Shown here in pieces: positions 33,632 to 44,695 of a stretch of 64,000 nt of DNA. The first letter of the stretch is position 1. Each line of letters starts with the position of its first letter. The translations under genes and the position numbers were made by a program. The stretch lies in NCBI RefSeq assembly GCF_003369915.1, contig NW_022881603.1, forward strand, positions 24,350,264-24,414,263, read 5' to 3'. This stretch comes from Drosophila miranda. Taxonomy: Eukaryota; Arthropoda; Insecta; Diptera; Drosophilidae. The notes under the pieces were generated by a model, which saw only the letters and a list, made by a program, of their open reading frames with translations, was not told the DNA's origin and made no database searches.

Positions 33632-36088
33632 TTCACCCCCCGTTGGAAGGCAAAGGCTTTCAACAGATCCATCCTGAAGGGGCAGAACCGCTATTTTTCC
33701 AACGGCCCTCTTGAAAAGGCCTTTTTGAGTGCGGATGACGGCTACTCTGATGGTTCCATCTTTTCCTGGGATGACGCTCTCAATGCGGCCAAGCGGCCAC
33801 CTTAATGGTGGCAGCGTTTCCTCCTTGATCATGACGAGCGCTCCTAGCTTGATGTTTGGAGACGATGACCGCCACTTGCTCCGCTCCTGAAGAATCGAAA
33901 GATACGCCGTGCTCCATTTTCTCCAAAACGCCTGCTTCATTTGACACAGCCGCTGCCATCGACTAAGTAGGTTGACCCGGAGATGCGCCACATCTGGCTC
34001 GTCGAATGCAGCTTTCGGGGCTCCATTGAGAAAGTGGTTTGGCGTGAGCACATCTAGATCATCGGGACTTTCTGTAATTGCATAAAGCGGACGGGAATTT
34101 AACAAAGCAGAGATTTCACAAGCCAAGGTCTGAATTTCATCAAGAGTAAAAATGTAGGTCCCGACGATGCGATGAAAATGATATTTAGCTGCTTTAACAG
34201 CCGCCTCCCACAAACCCCCAAAATGAGGTGAGCGAGGGGGGATGAATTTCCAGTCGATTCCACTAGAAACGCAGAGATGTGACACAGCCGACGTATGAGG
34301 ATCGCTGAGGAACATTTGCCGAAGCTCCAAAAGCTCATTTTTTGCTCCTACAAAATTTGTAGCGTTGTCTGACCAGATGATTCGAGGTTTGGGACGTAGA
34401 CTTATAAAACGCCTTAATGCTGCCAGAAAGGATTCTGTAGATAGATCCCGAACGACTTCCAAATGAGTTGCTTTGGTGCTAAAGCATACGAAGACAGCGA
34501 TGTAACATTTGATAGGAGGCCTGCTTCTGACTTCCGACTTGTGATAAAAGGGTCCGCAAAAATCAACGCCCGTTGTGTGGAATGCTGGATTAGTCCTTAC
34601 GCGATCCGCAGGCAAGTTTCCCATGATATGTTCCCTCAGCACTGGCTTCAAACGAAAGCATCTAACACATTTGCGAATGATTCCCGCAACATATTTGCGT
34701 CCGCCAATAGGCCAGAATTTTTGCCGAAGCAGTCCGAGCAATCCTTGAGTTCCTGCGTGGAGAAACCTTTCGTGAAAGAAGATAATAATAGAGACAGTGA
34801 CAGGATGTCCCTTAGGAAGCAGGATCGGGTGCTTCGCGTCGTAGTCCAATTCGGCATTTTGGAGGCGGCCTCCAACACGCAGCAATCCAAAGCTATCCAG
34901 AAATGGATTCAGTGAGGCCATCGTGCTTTTTGGGGGTAGGGCCTGTTTGCTGGCGAGGGCCCTTATCTCTTCCGAAAATTGTTGCTGCTGTATTGCCCTT
35001 ATGAGCAAATGCGTACCATTTTTGATGTCGATTACGGTAAGTTGACCCTTCGACCGCGCTATGCCTTTGTCCTTGAGAATGTAGAATCGATATATGTAAG
35101 CAAAGACGCGCTGCATGGATCCGAATGAGCTTTGAAATTTGCAATCGTACGATACATCCCTTTCGTTTGAAACAACCAATGCTGCATGACGACGTTCTGG
35201 TACATCGGTCGGCAATTGCAAGCCTGCAGGCCACTCTGAGCTCTCAAGACGCAAGAATGGTGGTCCAGAGATCCAAAGGCTGCTATCCATTAGTTCAGCG
35301 GGCGTGGCTCCACGTGATATGATGTCGGCAGGATTCAACTTTGTGGGCACGTGATGCCAAGTCATTCCAGCGGTGAGCTCCTGAATCCGCTGAACTCGAT
35401 TAGAAACAAATATATTAAAATTCAATGGTGATTCTCGAATCCAGGCAAGGGCTATGGACGAATCCGACCAGCAATGTATTTGGCATGGAGCTGATAATCC
35501 CTTAACTATGGTGGACACTAGTTCGGCTAATACGAGGGCAGCGGACAGCTCAAGCTTGGGGATAGTCATACTTTTCAAGGGCGCGACTCTGGATTTAGAG
35601 CATAAGAGATGACTTTGCACAATGCCAAGAGCTTCCGAACGCATGTATACACAGGCGCCATATGCTGCTTGGCTCGCATCACAAAACGCGTGCATTTCTA
35701 ATCTGGCTTGCTGCCGAAGCACGTAACGTGGAAACTTAAAGTTTTTAACCATCGACAACTGCGAAGTCAGCTCAATCCAAGTCGTATGTAGATCCTGGGG
35801 CAGGCTTTCGTCCCAATTCAATTTTAGGCTTTCGTTCCATAGCGACTGCATAAATATTTTAGCTTTTGTGATGATGGGAGAGATGAGCCCTAGAGGATCG
35901 TAGAACCTAGCTAGTGTAGACAGGACCGAACGCTTCGATATTGGGCCTGCAGCGGTTCCGACGTGAGCGAAGCTAAACAGAAGATTGTCCGTGGTGGGAT
36001 CCCAAACTAGACCAAGCGCCTTGGTTACTTCAGTCCCGTCATGAAAGGTAAGGAACTTTTCGCGATCCGCCTCCGATACGCCTTCCAA
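33605..36088 (-). CDS. RT C-terminus, RNase H and integrase of the BEL/Pao element
   Basis: 827-codon frame on the minus strand that runs into the 3' LTR. It contains the connection and RNase H-like part typical of Pao polymerases (FCDASQAAYGACVY near 35670), an integrase HHCC zinc finger (HAGTQGLL to CVRCF, about 34770-34640) and an rve catalytic core with D in GVDFCG (about 34570), D in WSDNAT (about 34370) and E in GLWEAAVK (about 34200). The in-frame sequence continues upstream to about 36180, where it meets the other frame. The start drawn is simply the first methionine. Confidence 0.85.
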   Translation of the reverse strand: MEGVSEADREKFLTFHDGTEVTKALGLVWDPTTDNLLFSFAHVGTAAGPISKRSVLSTLARFYDPLGLISPIITKAKIFMQSLWNESLKLNWDESLPQDLHTTWIELTSQLSMVKNFKFPRYVLRQQARLEMHAFCDASQAAYGACVYMRSEALGIVQSHLLCSKSRVAPLKSMTIPKLELSAALVLAELVSTIVKGLSAPCQIHCWSDSSIALAWIRESPLNFNIFVSNRVQRIQELTAGMTWHHVPTKLNPADIISRGATPAELMDSSLWISGPPFLRLESSEWPAGLQLPTDVPERRHAALVVSNERDVSYDCKFQSSFGSMQRVFAYIYRFYILKDKGIARSKGQLTVIDIKNGTHLLIRAIQQQQFSEEIRALASKQALPPKSTMASLNPFLDSFGLLRVGGRLQNAELDYDAKHPILLPKGHPVTVSIIIFFHERFLHAGTQGLLGLLRQKFWPIGGRKYVAGIIRKCVRCFRLKPVLREHIMGNLPADRVRTNPAFHTTGVDFCGPFYHKSEVRSRPPIKCYIAVFVCFSTKATHLEVVRDLSTESFLAALRRFISLRPKPRIIWSDNATNFVGAKNELLELRQMFLSDPHTSAVSHLCVSSGIDWKFIPPRSPHFGGLWEAAVKAAKYHFHRIVGTYIFTLDEIQTLACEISALLNSRPLYAITESPDDLDVLTPNHFLNGAPKAAFDEPDVAHLRVNLLSRWQRLCQMKQAFWRKWSTAYLSILQERSKWRSSSPNIKLGALVMIKEETLPPLRWPLGRIESVIPGKDGTIRVAVIRTQKGLFKRAVGKIAVLPLQDGSVESLCLPTGGECSEQNPAD

Positions 36089-36150
36089 AGCAGCGGGTTC
36101 ATTGGAACACCATTTACGTATGGGAAAACATCCTTTCGAAAGTAGCTCCT

Positions 36151-37521
36151 TTACCTGCTGACGAATTTTGATGACAGAATCAATGCTGCCCCTCCAGATA
36201 TGAGATCATCGACATAGAAATCTCTTCGAACAACATCAGCGCCAAGCGGAAAACGCAACTCTTCATCATTTGCCAATTGATGCATAGCACGAATTGCTAA
36301 GAAAGCGGCAGGTTTGGTTCCGTAAGTAACAGTCTCCAACTTGAACACCTGAATCTCCTCCTTCGGGTCATTGCGCCATAGGATGCACTGCACGTGCGTA
36401 TCGGGATGGGAAACGCGTACACAGCGGTACATTTTGCAGATATCGCCACACAAGGCGACTTTAAAAAAGCGGAAACGAAGCAGAGTTATCAGAATTTTAG
36501 GTTGGATGGTGGGTCCAGCCATAAGCGCATCATTCAGTGATACTCCAGACGCTGTTTTGGCAGATCCATCGAACACTACGCGTAATTTGGTGGTTGTACT
36601 ATCCTGCTTGTGGACGCAATGGTGAGGCAAGAAGTACTGCGGGAGGTCTGACTGCCGCGAAGCTGGCGACATGTGTCCTAAATCACGATACTCCTGAAGA
36701 AACTCCATATATTTTTCCTTAAGCTGTGCATTTTTTGCTAGCTTCCTCTCCAAATTGAGAAATCTACGTAGCGCCTGCTGATACGATTCTCCTAATTCCT
36801 CTAGACTGAATTTGGTTGGCAAACGCACGGAGTAAGCTCCGGACTCTAGGCGAATGCAGTTTGTGACGAAATGCTGTTCGCAATGAACATCTTCCTCCGA
36901 AATTGATGAGGGCGAATAATCTCCATCGACTTCCCAAAACCGCCTTACAATATCGCACAAATTAGTCTCGCAAGCGGAGATGACAGGGGGATCTTCAACG
37001 GCTGCTAGCGCCGCACGGGCTTTCTCAGAGTTTTTAATACTTCCTGACACTATCCAGCCAAGTTTCGTCTTCTGCAATGTTGGCAATTGGTCTGACAGTC
37101 GAATCTGTCCAACGCACATTAATTCGAAAAACAAACCAGCACCTATCAACAGATCGACACGCTGGGGCTTGGCGAAATTAGGATCAGCTAGTTTTAGGTT
37201 ATTTGGCATTGGCCAATCCTTTGCGTCTAGGCCGAAGTTAGGCTGCATTCCTGTGATTGAGGCAGTGATAATTGCAGAGAGGAAACCGCGATAGCTTTCG
37301 TCTTGAGATTGCAGGACGATGTCCACAGCCTTGCTGGATGGTAGAATTGACTCTCCAATACCGGCGATTTTAACGTGAGACGGGTGAGGATCTAACTGCA
37401 GCTGATTGGCGAGTCTCGATGTTATAAAGTTAACCTGAGAAGCGGAATCTAAAATGGCACGACATGGAATAAGCGATCCAAAACGGCCCCTGACATATAC
37501 GATTGCAGTAGCTAGCAGCAC
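36151..37521 (-). CDS. Protease and RT of the BEL/Pao element, frameshifted at its end
   Basis: 456-codon frame. The aspartic protease site is LDSASQ (near 37455), a DSA form in place of DTG/DSG that is common in Pao-type polyproteins. The RT box YVDD is at 36216-36205. About ten codons later the frame loses the Pao sequence and stops at 36151, while the matching sequence carries on in another frame: a small deletion near 36170-36190. The beginning overlaps gag by ten bases in a different frame, so gag and pol are also out of register. Confidence 0.8.
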   Translation of the reverse strand: MLLATAIVYVRGRFGSLIPCRAILDSASQVNFITSRLANQLQLDPHPSHVKIAGIGESILPSSKAVDIVLQSQDESYRGFLSAIITASITGMQPNFGLDAKDWPMPNNLKLADPNFAKPQRVDLLIGAGLFFELMCVGQIRLSDQLPTLQKTKLGWIVSGSIKNSEKARAALAAVEDPPVISACETNLCDIVRRFWEVDGDYSPSSISEEDVHCEQHFVTNCIRLESGAYSVRLPTKFSLEELGESYQQALRRFLNLERKLAKNAQLKEKYMEFLQEYRDLGHMSPASRQSDLPQYFLPHHCVHKQDSTTTKLRVVFDGSAKTASGVSLNDALMAGPTIQPKILITLLRFRFFKVALCGDICKMYRCVRVSHPDTHVQCILWRNDPKEEIQVFKLETVTYGTKPAAFLAIRAMHQLANDEELRFPLGADVVRRDFYVDDLISGGAALILSSKFVSR

Positions 37522-38882
37522 GTTTTGGCTAGGCAGAGATTTTTGACTCGAGGGGGAGGGCTAATATATTTGCTTGCTACTAGGGCACTTGCAGGATCAT
37601 GCTGGGTCGATTCCGTGCTCGGCGACGGCAACTCAGCGTCAGCGCCCGACTGCATGTGGAGCAGTGTGTGATGCTTGGCTTGGCAATTTCTACATGCCCC
37701 TGACTTGCAGCGTTGTAATGAATGGCCTTTGTTGAGGCAGTTTAGACATAAATGGCGCTTCTTCACCTCCTTGTATCGAGAAAAAACAGGGAGATCTATA
37801 AATGCCTGGCATCGGGATATGTAGTGATCGGAGGATTTGCAATACTTGCATGTTGAGCTATTATGATCGTTAATGGAGGTGATTAGGGTGCTAGGTTTAC
37901 TTTCTCCCACCTGCTGGCTAGGAATTGTTACCATAGCCGATCCCAAATTTTCCAGCATCCGACATCTTGCTTCCAAGAATGAGGCCATGCTTGACCACCG
38001 AGGCAATCCTGACGTCGGCAAGTTCTCTTCCCATTTCTCCTTGGTCTTGTGGTCCAATTTCGTGCCTATGATGAAGATCAGCAACCCATCGGAAATCTCC
38101 TGCGGGGTCGCCAAGGTCTGAAGTGCACGCAAGTGCGAATTGATTTTATCGCTGAGCGCGCGCAAGCCGATAGCCGAGCCCTTCTCCACCCCTTGCAGCC
38201 CGAAAATAGCCTTGACGTGTGCCTGAAAATGTAACAGTTTATTATCGAATCGCAACATTAGTAAATTCAACGCCTTGTCGTAATTCTCCTCAGAAAGTTC
38301 CAAGGAACGAATCGTATCCAGCGCAGCACCATCTAGACATCCACGAAGATATTGGAATTTTTCGATGATTGGTATACGATGGTCTTTGTGCACCATTGTC
38401 GAAAACATCGCGTGGAATTCTGGCCAATCCATGTAGCTCCCACTGAATCGCGGAAGCTGCAACTCGGGCATTCGAGAACGGCCTGTACTATTATAGGCGA
38501 ACAACGACGAATTCCCCTCGAGAGTATGCCGAGCCGTTGAATTGGCAACATTTACCGTGCGAGCAGCCATCAACTCCCGCGACAGCCTGGACCTAACCTT
38601 GACATAAACATTCGAAAAGTCTAGCCGGGCATCATGGGCTAACTGCAGGAAATCCAGCCTTTCAAGGCTCGTTTGAGCGGCATCGAAATCCGCATTCATT
38701 CGCTCGATCTGCTCTAAGCGAGCTTGAAGTTCTGCCTCATCTAACTCGGCAAGCTCTCCCTTGGTGAGAAAGCGATCCATGGCCTTTAGTTGGCGCGCGA
38801 TGGACTCGGCCTTGTGCTTGTAGAAATCTACATCACTCGGCATTGCTGCGTTCGCGACATTGGTAGGCTCAGGTGCTGCCAT
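37512..38882 (-). CDS. gag of the BEL/Pao element
   Basis: 456 codons from an ATG that follows the primer site by 370 bp. An N-terminal helical region with repeated LEQIERM-type heptads is followed by the Pao gag core (WPEFHAMF, LRGCLDGAA) and three cysteine-rich knuckles (about 37850-37640: CKYCKSSDH, CLNCLNKGH, CRNCQAKHH). The frame leaves the gag-pol register near 37545 and stops at 37512, so Gag-Pol would need a frameshift or the copy carries an indel. Confidence 0.85.
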   Translation of the reverse strand: MAAPEPTNVANAAMPSDVDFYKHKAESIARQLKAMDRFLTKGELAELDEAELQARLEQIERMNADFDAAQTSLERLDFLQLAHDARLDFSNVYVKVRSRLSRELMAARTVNVANSTARHTLEGNSSLFAYNSTGRSRMPELQLPRFSGSYMDWPEFHAMFSTMVHKDHRIPIIEKFQYLRGCLDGAALDTIRSLELSEENYDKALNLLMLRFDNKLLHFQAHVKAIFGLQGVEKGSAIGLRALSDKINSHLRALQTLATPQEISDGLLIFIIGTKLDHKTKEKWEENLPTSGLPRWSSMASFLEARCRMLENLGSAMVTIPSQQVGESKPSTLITSINDHNSSTCKYCKSSDHYISRCQAFIDLPVFSRYKEVKKRHLCLNCLNKGHSLQRCKSGACRNCQAKHHTLLHMQSGADAELPSPSTESTQHDPASALVASKYISPPPRVKNLCLAKTCC

Positions 38883-39231
38883 GTTGAGGTTTTAAAAGAG
38901 TCACTCAGCACGACCGAAAAAGACACCCTGTATACGTATAAGCGTGGGAACCGAAAGCAAAGGGATTACAGCTAATGCCTTTAGCTGTGCGGCTGTGCGA
39001 GCTGTCCGATTCCGCTTTGTACTCCGCTTGTGTGTATTAGTGAGTTCGCTGCACTGCCTACCGCACTGCACTGACCGAATTGTCGCGACAGAGAGATTAA
39101 TAGCCAGCAATGCGTGTATGTAGGTGTATGTAAGTGTGTTTTAGCACCGAATTGTGCTTAACCGCCGAAAATTTGCTAGGGCTAGCGAATGTCGATCGCG
39201 AATGATTATTAATTGACACTGCAACTCAGAG

Positions 39232-39249
39232 ATCACGTCGGGGTCACCA
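39232..39249 (-). other. Primer-binding site, tRNA-Trp
   Basis: Plus-strand ATCACGTCGGGGTCACCA equals the 3' end of insect tRNA-Trp including CCA. On the transcript strand it starts seven bases inside the 5' LTR. First-strand DNA synthesis would start here. Confidence 0.8.
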
Positions 39250-39256
39250 AATTTTA

Positions 39257-39628
39257 TGTGGAGATAATGTTTTTTATCCCCAATCGGCCGACTAATTATT
39301 TCGAATTAAACAAAACTCGGCGCAGAAATAAAATTACGATATGTTCTTTAATGCGTGACATCCAAATTGCAAGTGTGGCTTGCCTGCCCTTTACATTTCC
39401 GCTCCGATCGCTAAGCGCAGCTTCGCTCGGCCGACGTCGGTAGGCAGACGCAAAGCGGAGATAGCGAAGAGCGAGCTGGCAGAGAGCGTTTAGCAGGGCA
39501 AGCAAGCGCAGAGCTTTAACAAACAAATGAGAGACATAGACATAAGTAACAAACAAAATAAGCGGCTGAGGGCCAAGAATTAGGTGCTATTTGGCAAGCA
39601 GCTAATCGGCTGGGTTCTGCTCCGAACA
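39257..39628 (-). repeat. 5' LTR of the BEL/Pao element
   Basis: 372 bp, adjacent to the primer-binding site and followed on the plus strand by the GCCTT target duplication. Confidence 0.9.
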
Positions 39629-39633
39629 GCCTT

Positions 39634-40227
39634 TGAGGCTGTATTGAGAACCTTCTTTAAAGAAAGAAGGTGACGCGAGGGTTTCTGAATTGCGCAAAAA
39701 GTTTAAATGCATGTTATTGCAAAGGTTCCTATCTATCATAGCATAATTATCTAAGAACCTGCGCCACCTTCCCCTTCACCCCATTCCAAGCTCGAATCCA
39801 GGTGTTTGGCTTCCTTTCATATCTCCAAGATTCTGACAATCTCTGGGTGACTTATTAGGTAATTAATTCAACTATAAAGGCTAGATATAGAAACAATCGC
39901 TGGTAAATAATATCAACTTCTATTCAATTGTCAAGTATGAAGTCTACGTAATAGGAAAAATGCCTAAAGTAATTGCCTTATGTATGCTTAAAAGTTACTG
40001 TAATGCACCAAGAGATTTCACTTTCAGTTTTATCAGCGCTATAAGTACGAGTATATCCATAATCATATCAATATCCAATCAACACCTTTACGCGTACTTG
40101 TTTATAAGAAGTACAGTCCGACATTGTGTATATGATACTTAGTCCAACACTCATATTCGAATCATTTGCTATGCACTTTACGAATATATATCCTTGTGAA
40201 TTATCTTTTGTTCCTTGATTAAGCATT
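39634..40227. other. DNA downstream of the syntrophin gene
   Basis: AT-rich, non-repeat-looking DNA with no coding frame supported. It is the host sequence interrupted by the BEL element and probably includes the syntrophin 3' UTR. Confidence 0.5.
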
Positions 40228-42180
40228 TTAGGTCTGCTGAATTGAGCTCAAGAATGCCGGATCCACTGAATCCACTTTGGCTGTGAGGAACGCATGCATG
40301 CAGAAAAGCAGACTCTGCAGGACTTGACACTCCAACTCCTGTGAAAGATCCGGATAAGATGTATTCGAATGTGATACAAGATTAGACTCTTACCTTGGTT
40401 TCGATTGCTCGACTATCGTGATCCTGAAAGTGAAGCTTCAACTTGGACTTGCCATCGTCACTGGAGCCCCTCAATTGGGAGAACTTGTAGTGCCAGACCA
40501 CAGCGGGTTCGGCGCCCTCGGTGAGAGAGAATCCGGCCTGCCAGTCCAGGGTTAGTCCGCCGCTCTTTCCATGATGCGACACCGCAAAGGTCTTACGCTA
40601 AAGTAGAGATTAAAGATATGGCTAATGGAAACTAGAGAATTCTGGGGTATACGTACACCCAATTTGATAACACTGGTCAGGATGGCCGCATTCCAGCTGT
40701 TCTCAATGCGCAGCAACTCCTGGCGGGTCTCCACGCTCAGATACCGAAGCTCGTGACCCGAACTCTGCAGTAGAAAGCAGTGCTGGCGACTGTCTACGGT
40801 CTCGGACTCCTTGACAATGCGAAACATGGTCTGATACACCTTGTAGACCACCAAAGCCTTAGTGATCCCAGCCACATTCAACTGGAATTCGGGGAGCGTT
40901 AACATATATAATGATATAAGGTATAGTAGGTACTCACTGGTGGGGCTTCGAACAGCATCACTTCGGTGCCCTTCAGCAATAAAAATCTGGGCTTATAGCT
41001 CTGCCAGGATATATTGTTGTTGATGACGCCCTCGTTCACCCACCCCATGTACTCGATGCGCTCTCCCACCGCAAAGTTTCGATTGTACAGCTTCATCTGT
41101 AGATTGGAGGCAAAGTTTGGAGTAGGCTTATTGGGGGGTTTCTAGCGCCACTCACCTGTAGATGCGTTAGGCCTACCACATTGTCGGTGATCAACTTGAG
41201 CCATTGACTGAGGATGGCCAATTCATCGCCGTGAATGACCCCCGTGGTGATCCCGTTGAGGCCACGCACTTCGAAGGCATTGGGTCGCAGTTTGTCGGTT
41301 CCGTAAATGTATCTCGTTACGTAGGCCATCATCAGGGGTACTGCCACAACATCAGTCCAGCGCTTCTCCGGTTCGGAGCAAATGGACATGGGACGACTGC
41401 AGCTGCGGCTGATTGTTCCACTGTTGACGGATGATTTGTAGCCCTCGTCTGCCTTCAGTTCGGCACAGGTGGCATCGTTGTCAGAGTCAGGTGTATCTTT
41501 GGTTACTTAATAAATAGATTACACTTTTAGTATAGATCTTAACAGATCAGTTCTTTCGACTTACATTGCTTCTGTAGAAAGGGCGTTGCGGCTCGATAGT
41601 GCTTCACTGTTAGGACGACAATATCCCCGGCATTTCTCAATATATTGATAGCATCGTCATGCGGACAGGCCGTGATATATTCCCCGTTCACCTTGATGAT
41701 GGCATCGCCCACGAACAGCTGGCCCGTGATGGCCGCCGCCTGATCCTTGTAGATCCGCGATATCAATATCGGTAGCTTGTGCTCCGCTCCTCCTTTTATG
41801 CTCAGGCCTAGGCCACTCTGCTTCTGGCGCGTAATCTGGACCATTCGTTCCTGTACATATGAAATCGATAGTGTTTAGTCCTATTCTTTCCATGGCTGCC
41901 TGTCATCTCACCTTTGATTCCATGGGCGGTCCATTCGGATGGCAACTGCTTGGCGTTACGATTTCTAGCTTTTGGAGCGAAAGCAGCTCCATTGTGAGGT
42001 TAAGACGAAGTGGTTCCGGTCTGCTTTTGCCATCGCTGACATGGACCATGCCAGTACGTACCTATGAGGAATTTATATATGTCAATAAATGGATCTTAAC
42101 GGGTAATAGCTTTGGCATACCTTAAGGTTTTGATCGAGCTTTTCTTCTATTGGCGTAGCCATTGTGTCAGAGAGCTTCAT
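40228..42180 (-). pseudogene. Syn2: Gamma-type syntrophin (probably Syn2), frameshifted
   Basis: Eight exons on the minus strand: 42180-42121, 42062-41912, 41850-41565, 41496-41156, 41096-40938, 40881-40657, 40597-40394 and 40338-40228, all with GT-AG introns (one donor is GTACGT). Syntrophins are membrane-associated adaptors of the dystrophin complex. Visible are a PDZ domain (exon 3: GLGLSIKGG carboxylate loop, then GDAIIKVNG) and split PH-like segments in exons 4-7 with the C-terminal SU region. Exon 2 has 151 bp where 150 would keep phase: a run CTTAAACCTCAC near 41998-42003 has one extra A. The shifted frame stops in the PDZ exon at 41659-41657. Every other exon is intact, so the hit looks recent. 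The Syn2 assignment is from family resemblance and recalled map position. Confidence 0.85.
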
Positions 42181-42260
42181 ATTTTCTAAAGTAAATCAAA
42201 GCAAAGAAAATTAAATAAACTGGTGAGTCTTTCGTTTGAGAAGCACACAAGAATAAAAAA

Positions 42261-43385
42261 AACGAGGTGGAACGTTGTGAGCTGCTGCGGACACCGCAAC
42301 TCTACAGTTATACCCGATACTAAGTCAGTATGGCTCTCTCCGGCAGACGCCGCTAATATTGAACGACACGACAAAGAGTGCGTGCGAGAGAGACAGAAAA
42401 TCAGTCTGAGCGTGACGTCGGGGGTTGCGTAGCCACTGCAAATAGATTTGTTCCTTTTGGCTACAAAAATTATCCGATCTGATCCAGATTCAGCAATCTA
42501 ATAGATATGGTCATTATCTATGATTCTGCGTTTTTAGTTTTCTCGAATGTGCAATATTGTGGATGCAACAGATTTTCGTCTTTTGTGGGGGCGGAAGGGG
42601 GTGGGGCGAAATTCTGAGATATACGTTTTGTAGTGAGATCTAACAGAAGTGCGGATATCAAATTTGGTTACTCTAGCCTTAATAGTCTCTGAGATTTGTG
42701 GATGCCCCAGATTTTCGTCCTTTGCGGGGGCGGAAGGGGGTGTGGCGAAATTTGGACACGAAACAGTCAAGGTCCGATATCACAGGAGTGTGGATAGCAA
42801 ATTTGGTTGCTCTGGCTCTTATAGGTTCTGAGATCCTTGAACTCATATTTTGCAATTGGCAAAACCGACTATGAAACCTGTGTGTTAGAGAGAGACAGAG
42901 CGAGAAAGAATGAAATTGTTTTCTTGATTCTGGCTATAACAATTATACGATCTGGTTGAGATTTTACACTCTAGAACATATAGTCATCCTATACGATTCT
43001 GCGTTTTTGGTTTTATCGTATCTTTAAAAATGTAGATGCCACAGATTTTCGTCCCTTGTGTGGGCGGAAGTGGGCGGGGCGAAGTTTTGAAATATTTTTG
43101 TAGCAGTGACATATCACAGAAGTCTGGATCCAAAACATCGTTGCTCTAGCTCTTATAGTCTTTGAGCACTAGGCGCTGAAGGGGACGGACGGACGGACGG
43201 ACGGACAGACGGACGGACGGACAGACTTACAGACAGACAGGGCTCAATCGACTCGGCTATTGATGCTGATCAAGAATATATATACTTTATGGGGTCGGAA
43301 ACGATTCCTTCTGGACGTTACACACATCCACTTTTACAACAAATCTAATATACCCCAATACTCATTTTGAGTATCGGGTATAAAA
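42261..43385 (+). mobile_element. Helitron H4, upstream of the syntrophin gene
   Basis: Complete copy with 5' end AACGAGGTGG and terminal hairpin 43358-43374. It begins 81 bp before the syntrophin ATG, so it separates the start codon from the original promoter or lies in the 5' UTR. The variant with GAGGTGG and GAGCTGC at the 5' end is shared with H5. Confidence 0.88.
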
Positions 43386-44656
43386 ACAGCTTCCTTCTCA
43401 GAAATGTATATTATTGCGAAGCGAAATGAAAGCCCAGACCAAAGGACGGGTCATGGGTCAGTAAATTGGCAAAGCTGGCATCAAAAAGCTTGTCTACGTA
43501 GAGCTATGATGGTTATTATTAGATATGATAGCCAACAACAGACGGCCAATCAACATGCCCCAGTAAGCAGGCGATTCTTGCTGTTGAGTGGCCATGGCAA
43601 TGGGGGTTGCACGAAGTGTAATCAAATTGTTGGCTCTTTATCGATTGGACATCCACATGCAACCGAAACATTTCAATGCCTCTTAAATTACACTGCCACC
43701 ACTCTACACCACATATGAATGTAGACTGATAGTTCAAGGTGAACAATGCAATTGCGTTAATTAAATTACACTTGCAATTAGAATCAATTAGGCGCAGTCA
43801 ACCCCCCCTCTCCACCCCTCCCCACCCCGCAGTACTGGGAAATCTCTCTCGGCAAGAAATGATCCCAAGACAGATATTCAATAGAAATACCCACCTATGA
43901 ACAGAAATAGTACAATGTATATTTGGGGAAAGCATTGGGCCAGCATATGTTTTCCATTAGAAGTGGAACAAAAATATGCAACCGGAAAACCATGATATGA
44001 GTGAAAACACATTGAAGTGGGCCCCCCGCCTGCTGCTGCTGAGTGCCGAAGTGTGGCCACAGCTGTTCGTCAGGAATGGGAAACCGAAATAGGTATTGCG
44101 GATAACCAACCACTTGTGCTCCGCAAATAGGGATTGTGGGCGAGGGTGGCTGCCCAAGACATGTACAGATGGTTTGATTTGAACTTCAATGATTTCTAAG
44201 GAGCAATACCCATCAATCCATGTGCAGCGGATTGATTTCATTTACAATGATTGGGGTAGATACGGTCCGTATCTTGTTAAGAGTTAAAGCAATGATAGAG
44301 ATGCTTTTCGTTTGACGTTGATTATTGCTAAGACTTCCAGAAATAATTCAATTCTTAGGCAGCTGTCGAGAGATGATTCCATGAGAACGCAAGTATTATA
44401 CATATATACTCTTTAAGGTCTCAAATCAATCCATGTGCATCATGCGCTTCATGTCAAGTGTCATGGTATTGAATAAATTGTCAGACAGCAGACCTACATG
44501 AACTCACAGTCGCTTCCCCAATCCCCACACATATGTATACCCGTTTGTCCGGGGCTACCTTTGAATATGGCTAATTTACGTGTGTGCCTCGGCATGCGTG
44601 CTTGCAAACCGTAAAACAGCAAAGTTGGGCACAAAAAAGAGGGACTCCGAGAGAGC

Positions 44657-44695
<39 letters not shown>

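Larger units (their letters stand above)
33260..39628 (-). mobile_element. Full-length BEL/Pao LTR retrotransposon (TRAM-like?)
   Basis: Two LTRs of exactly 372 bp (33260-33631 and 39257-39628) start TGTGGAG and end CCGAACA on the plus strand. A 5-bp target duplication GCCTT lies at 33255-33259 and 39629-39633. The element is transcribed on the minus strand: primer site, gag (38882 down), protease-RT (37521 down), then RNase H-integrase (to 33605). By eye the LTRs differ at two positions, so insertion is recent. LTR length and tRNA-Trp primer agree with my memory of TRAM, described from the D. miranda neo-Y, but that is not verified. Confidence 0.9.

Noticed and set aside
44648..44695. GA repeat as a genuine MSL entry site
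   Set aside because: A simple (GA)n repeat is common and unsupported by context, so it is kept only as a microsatellite.
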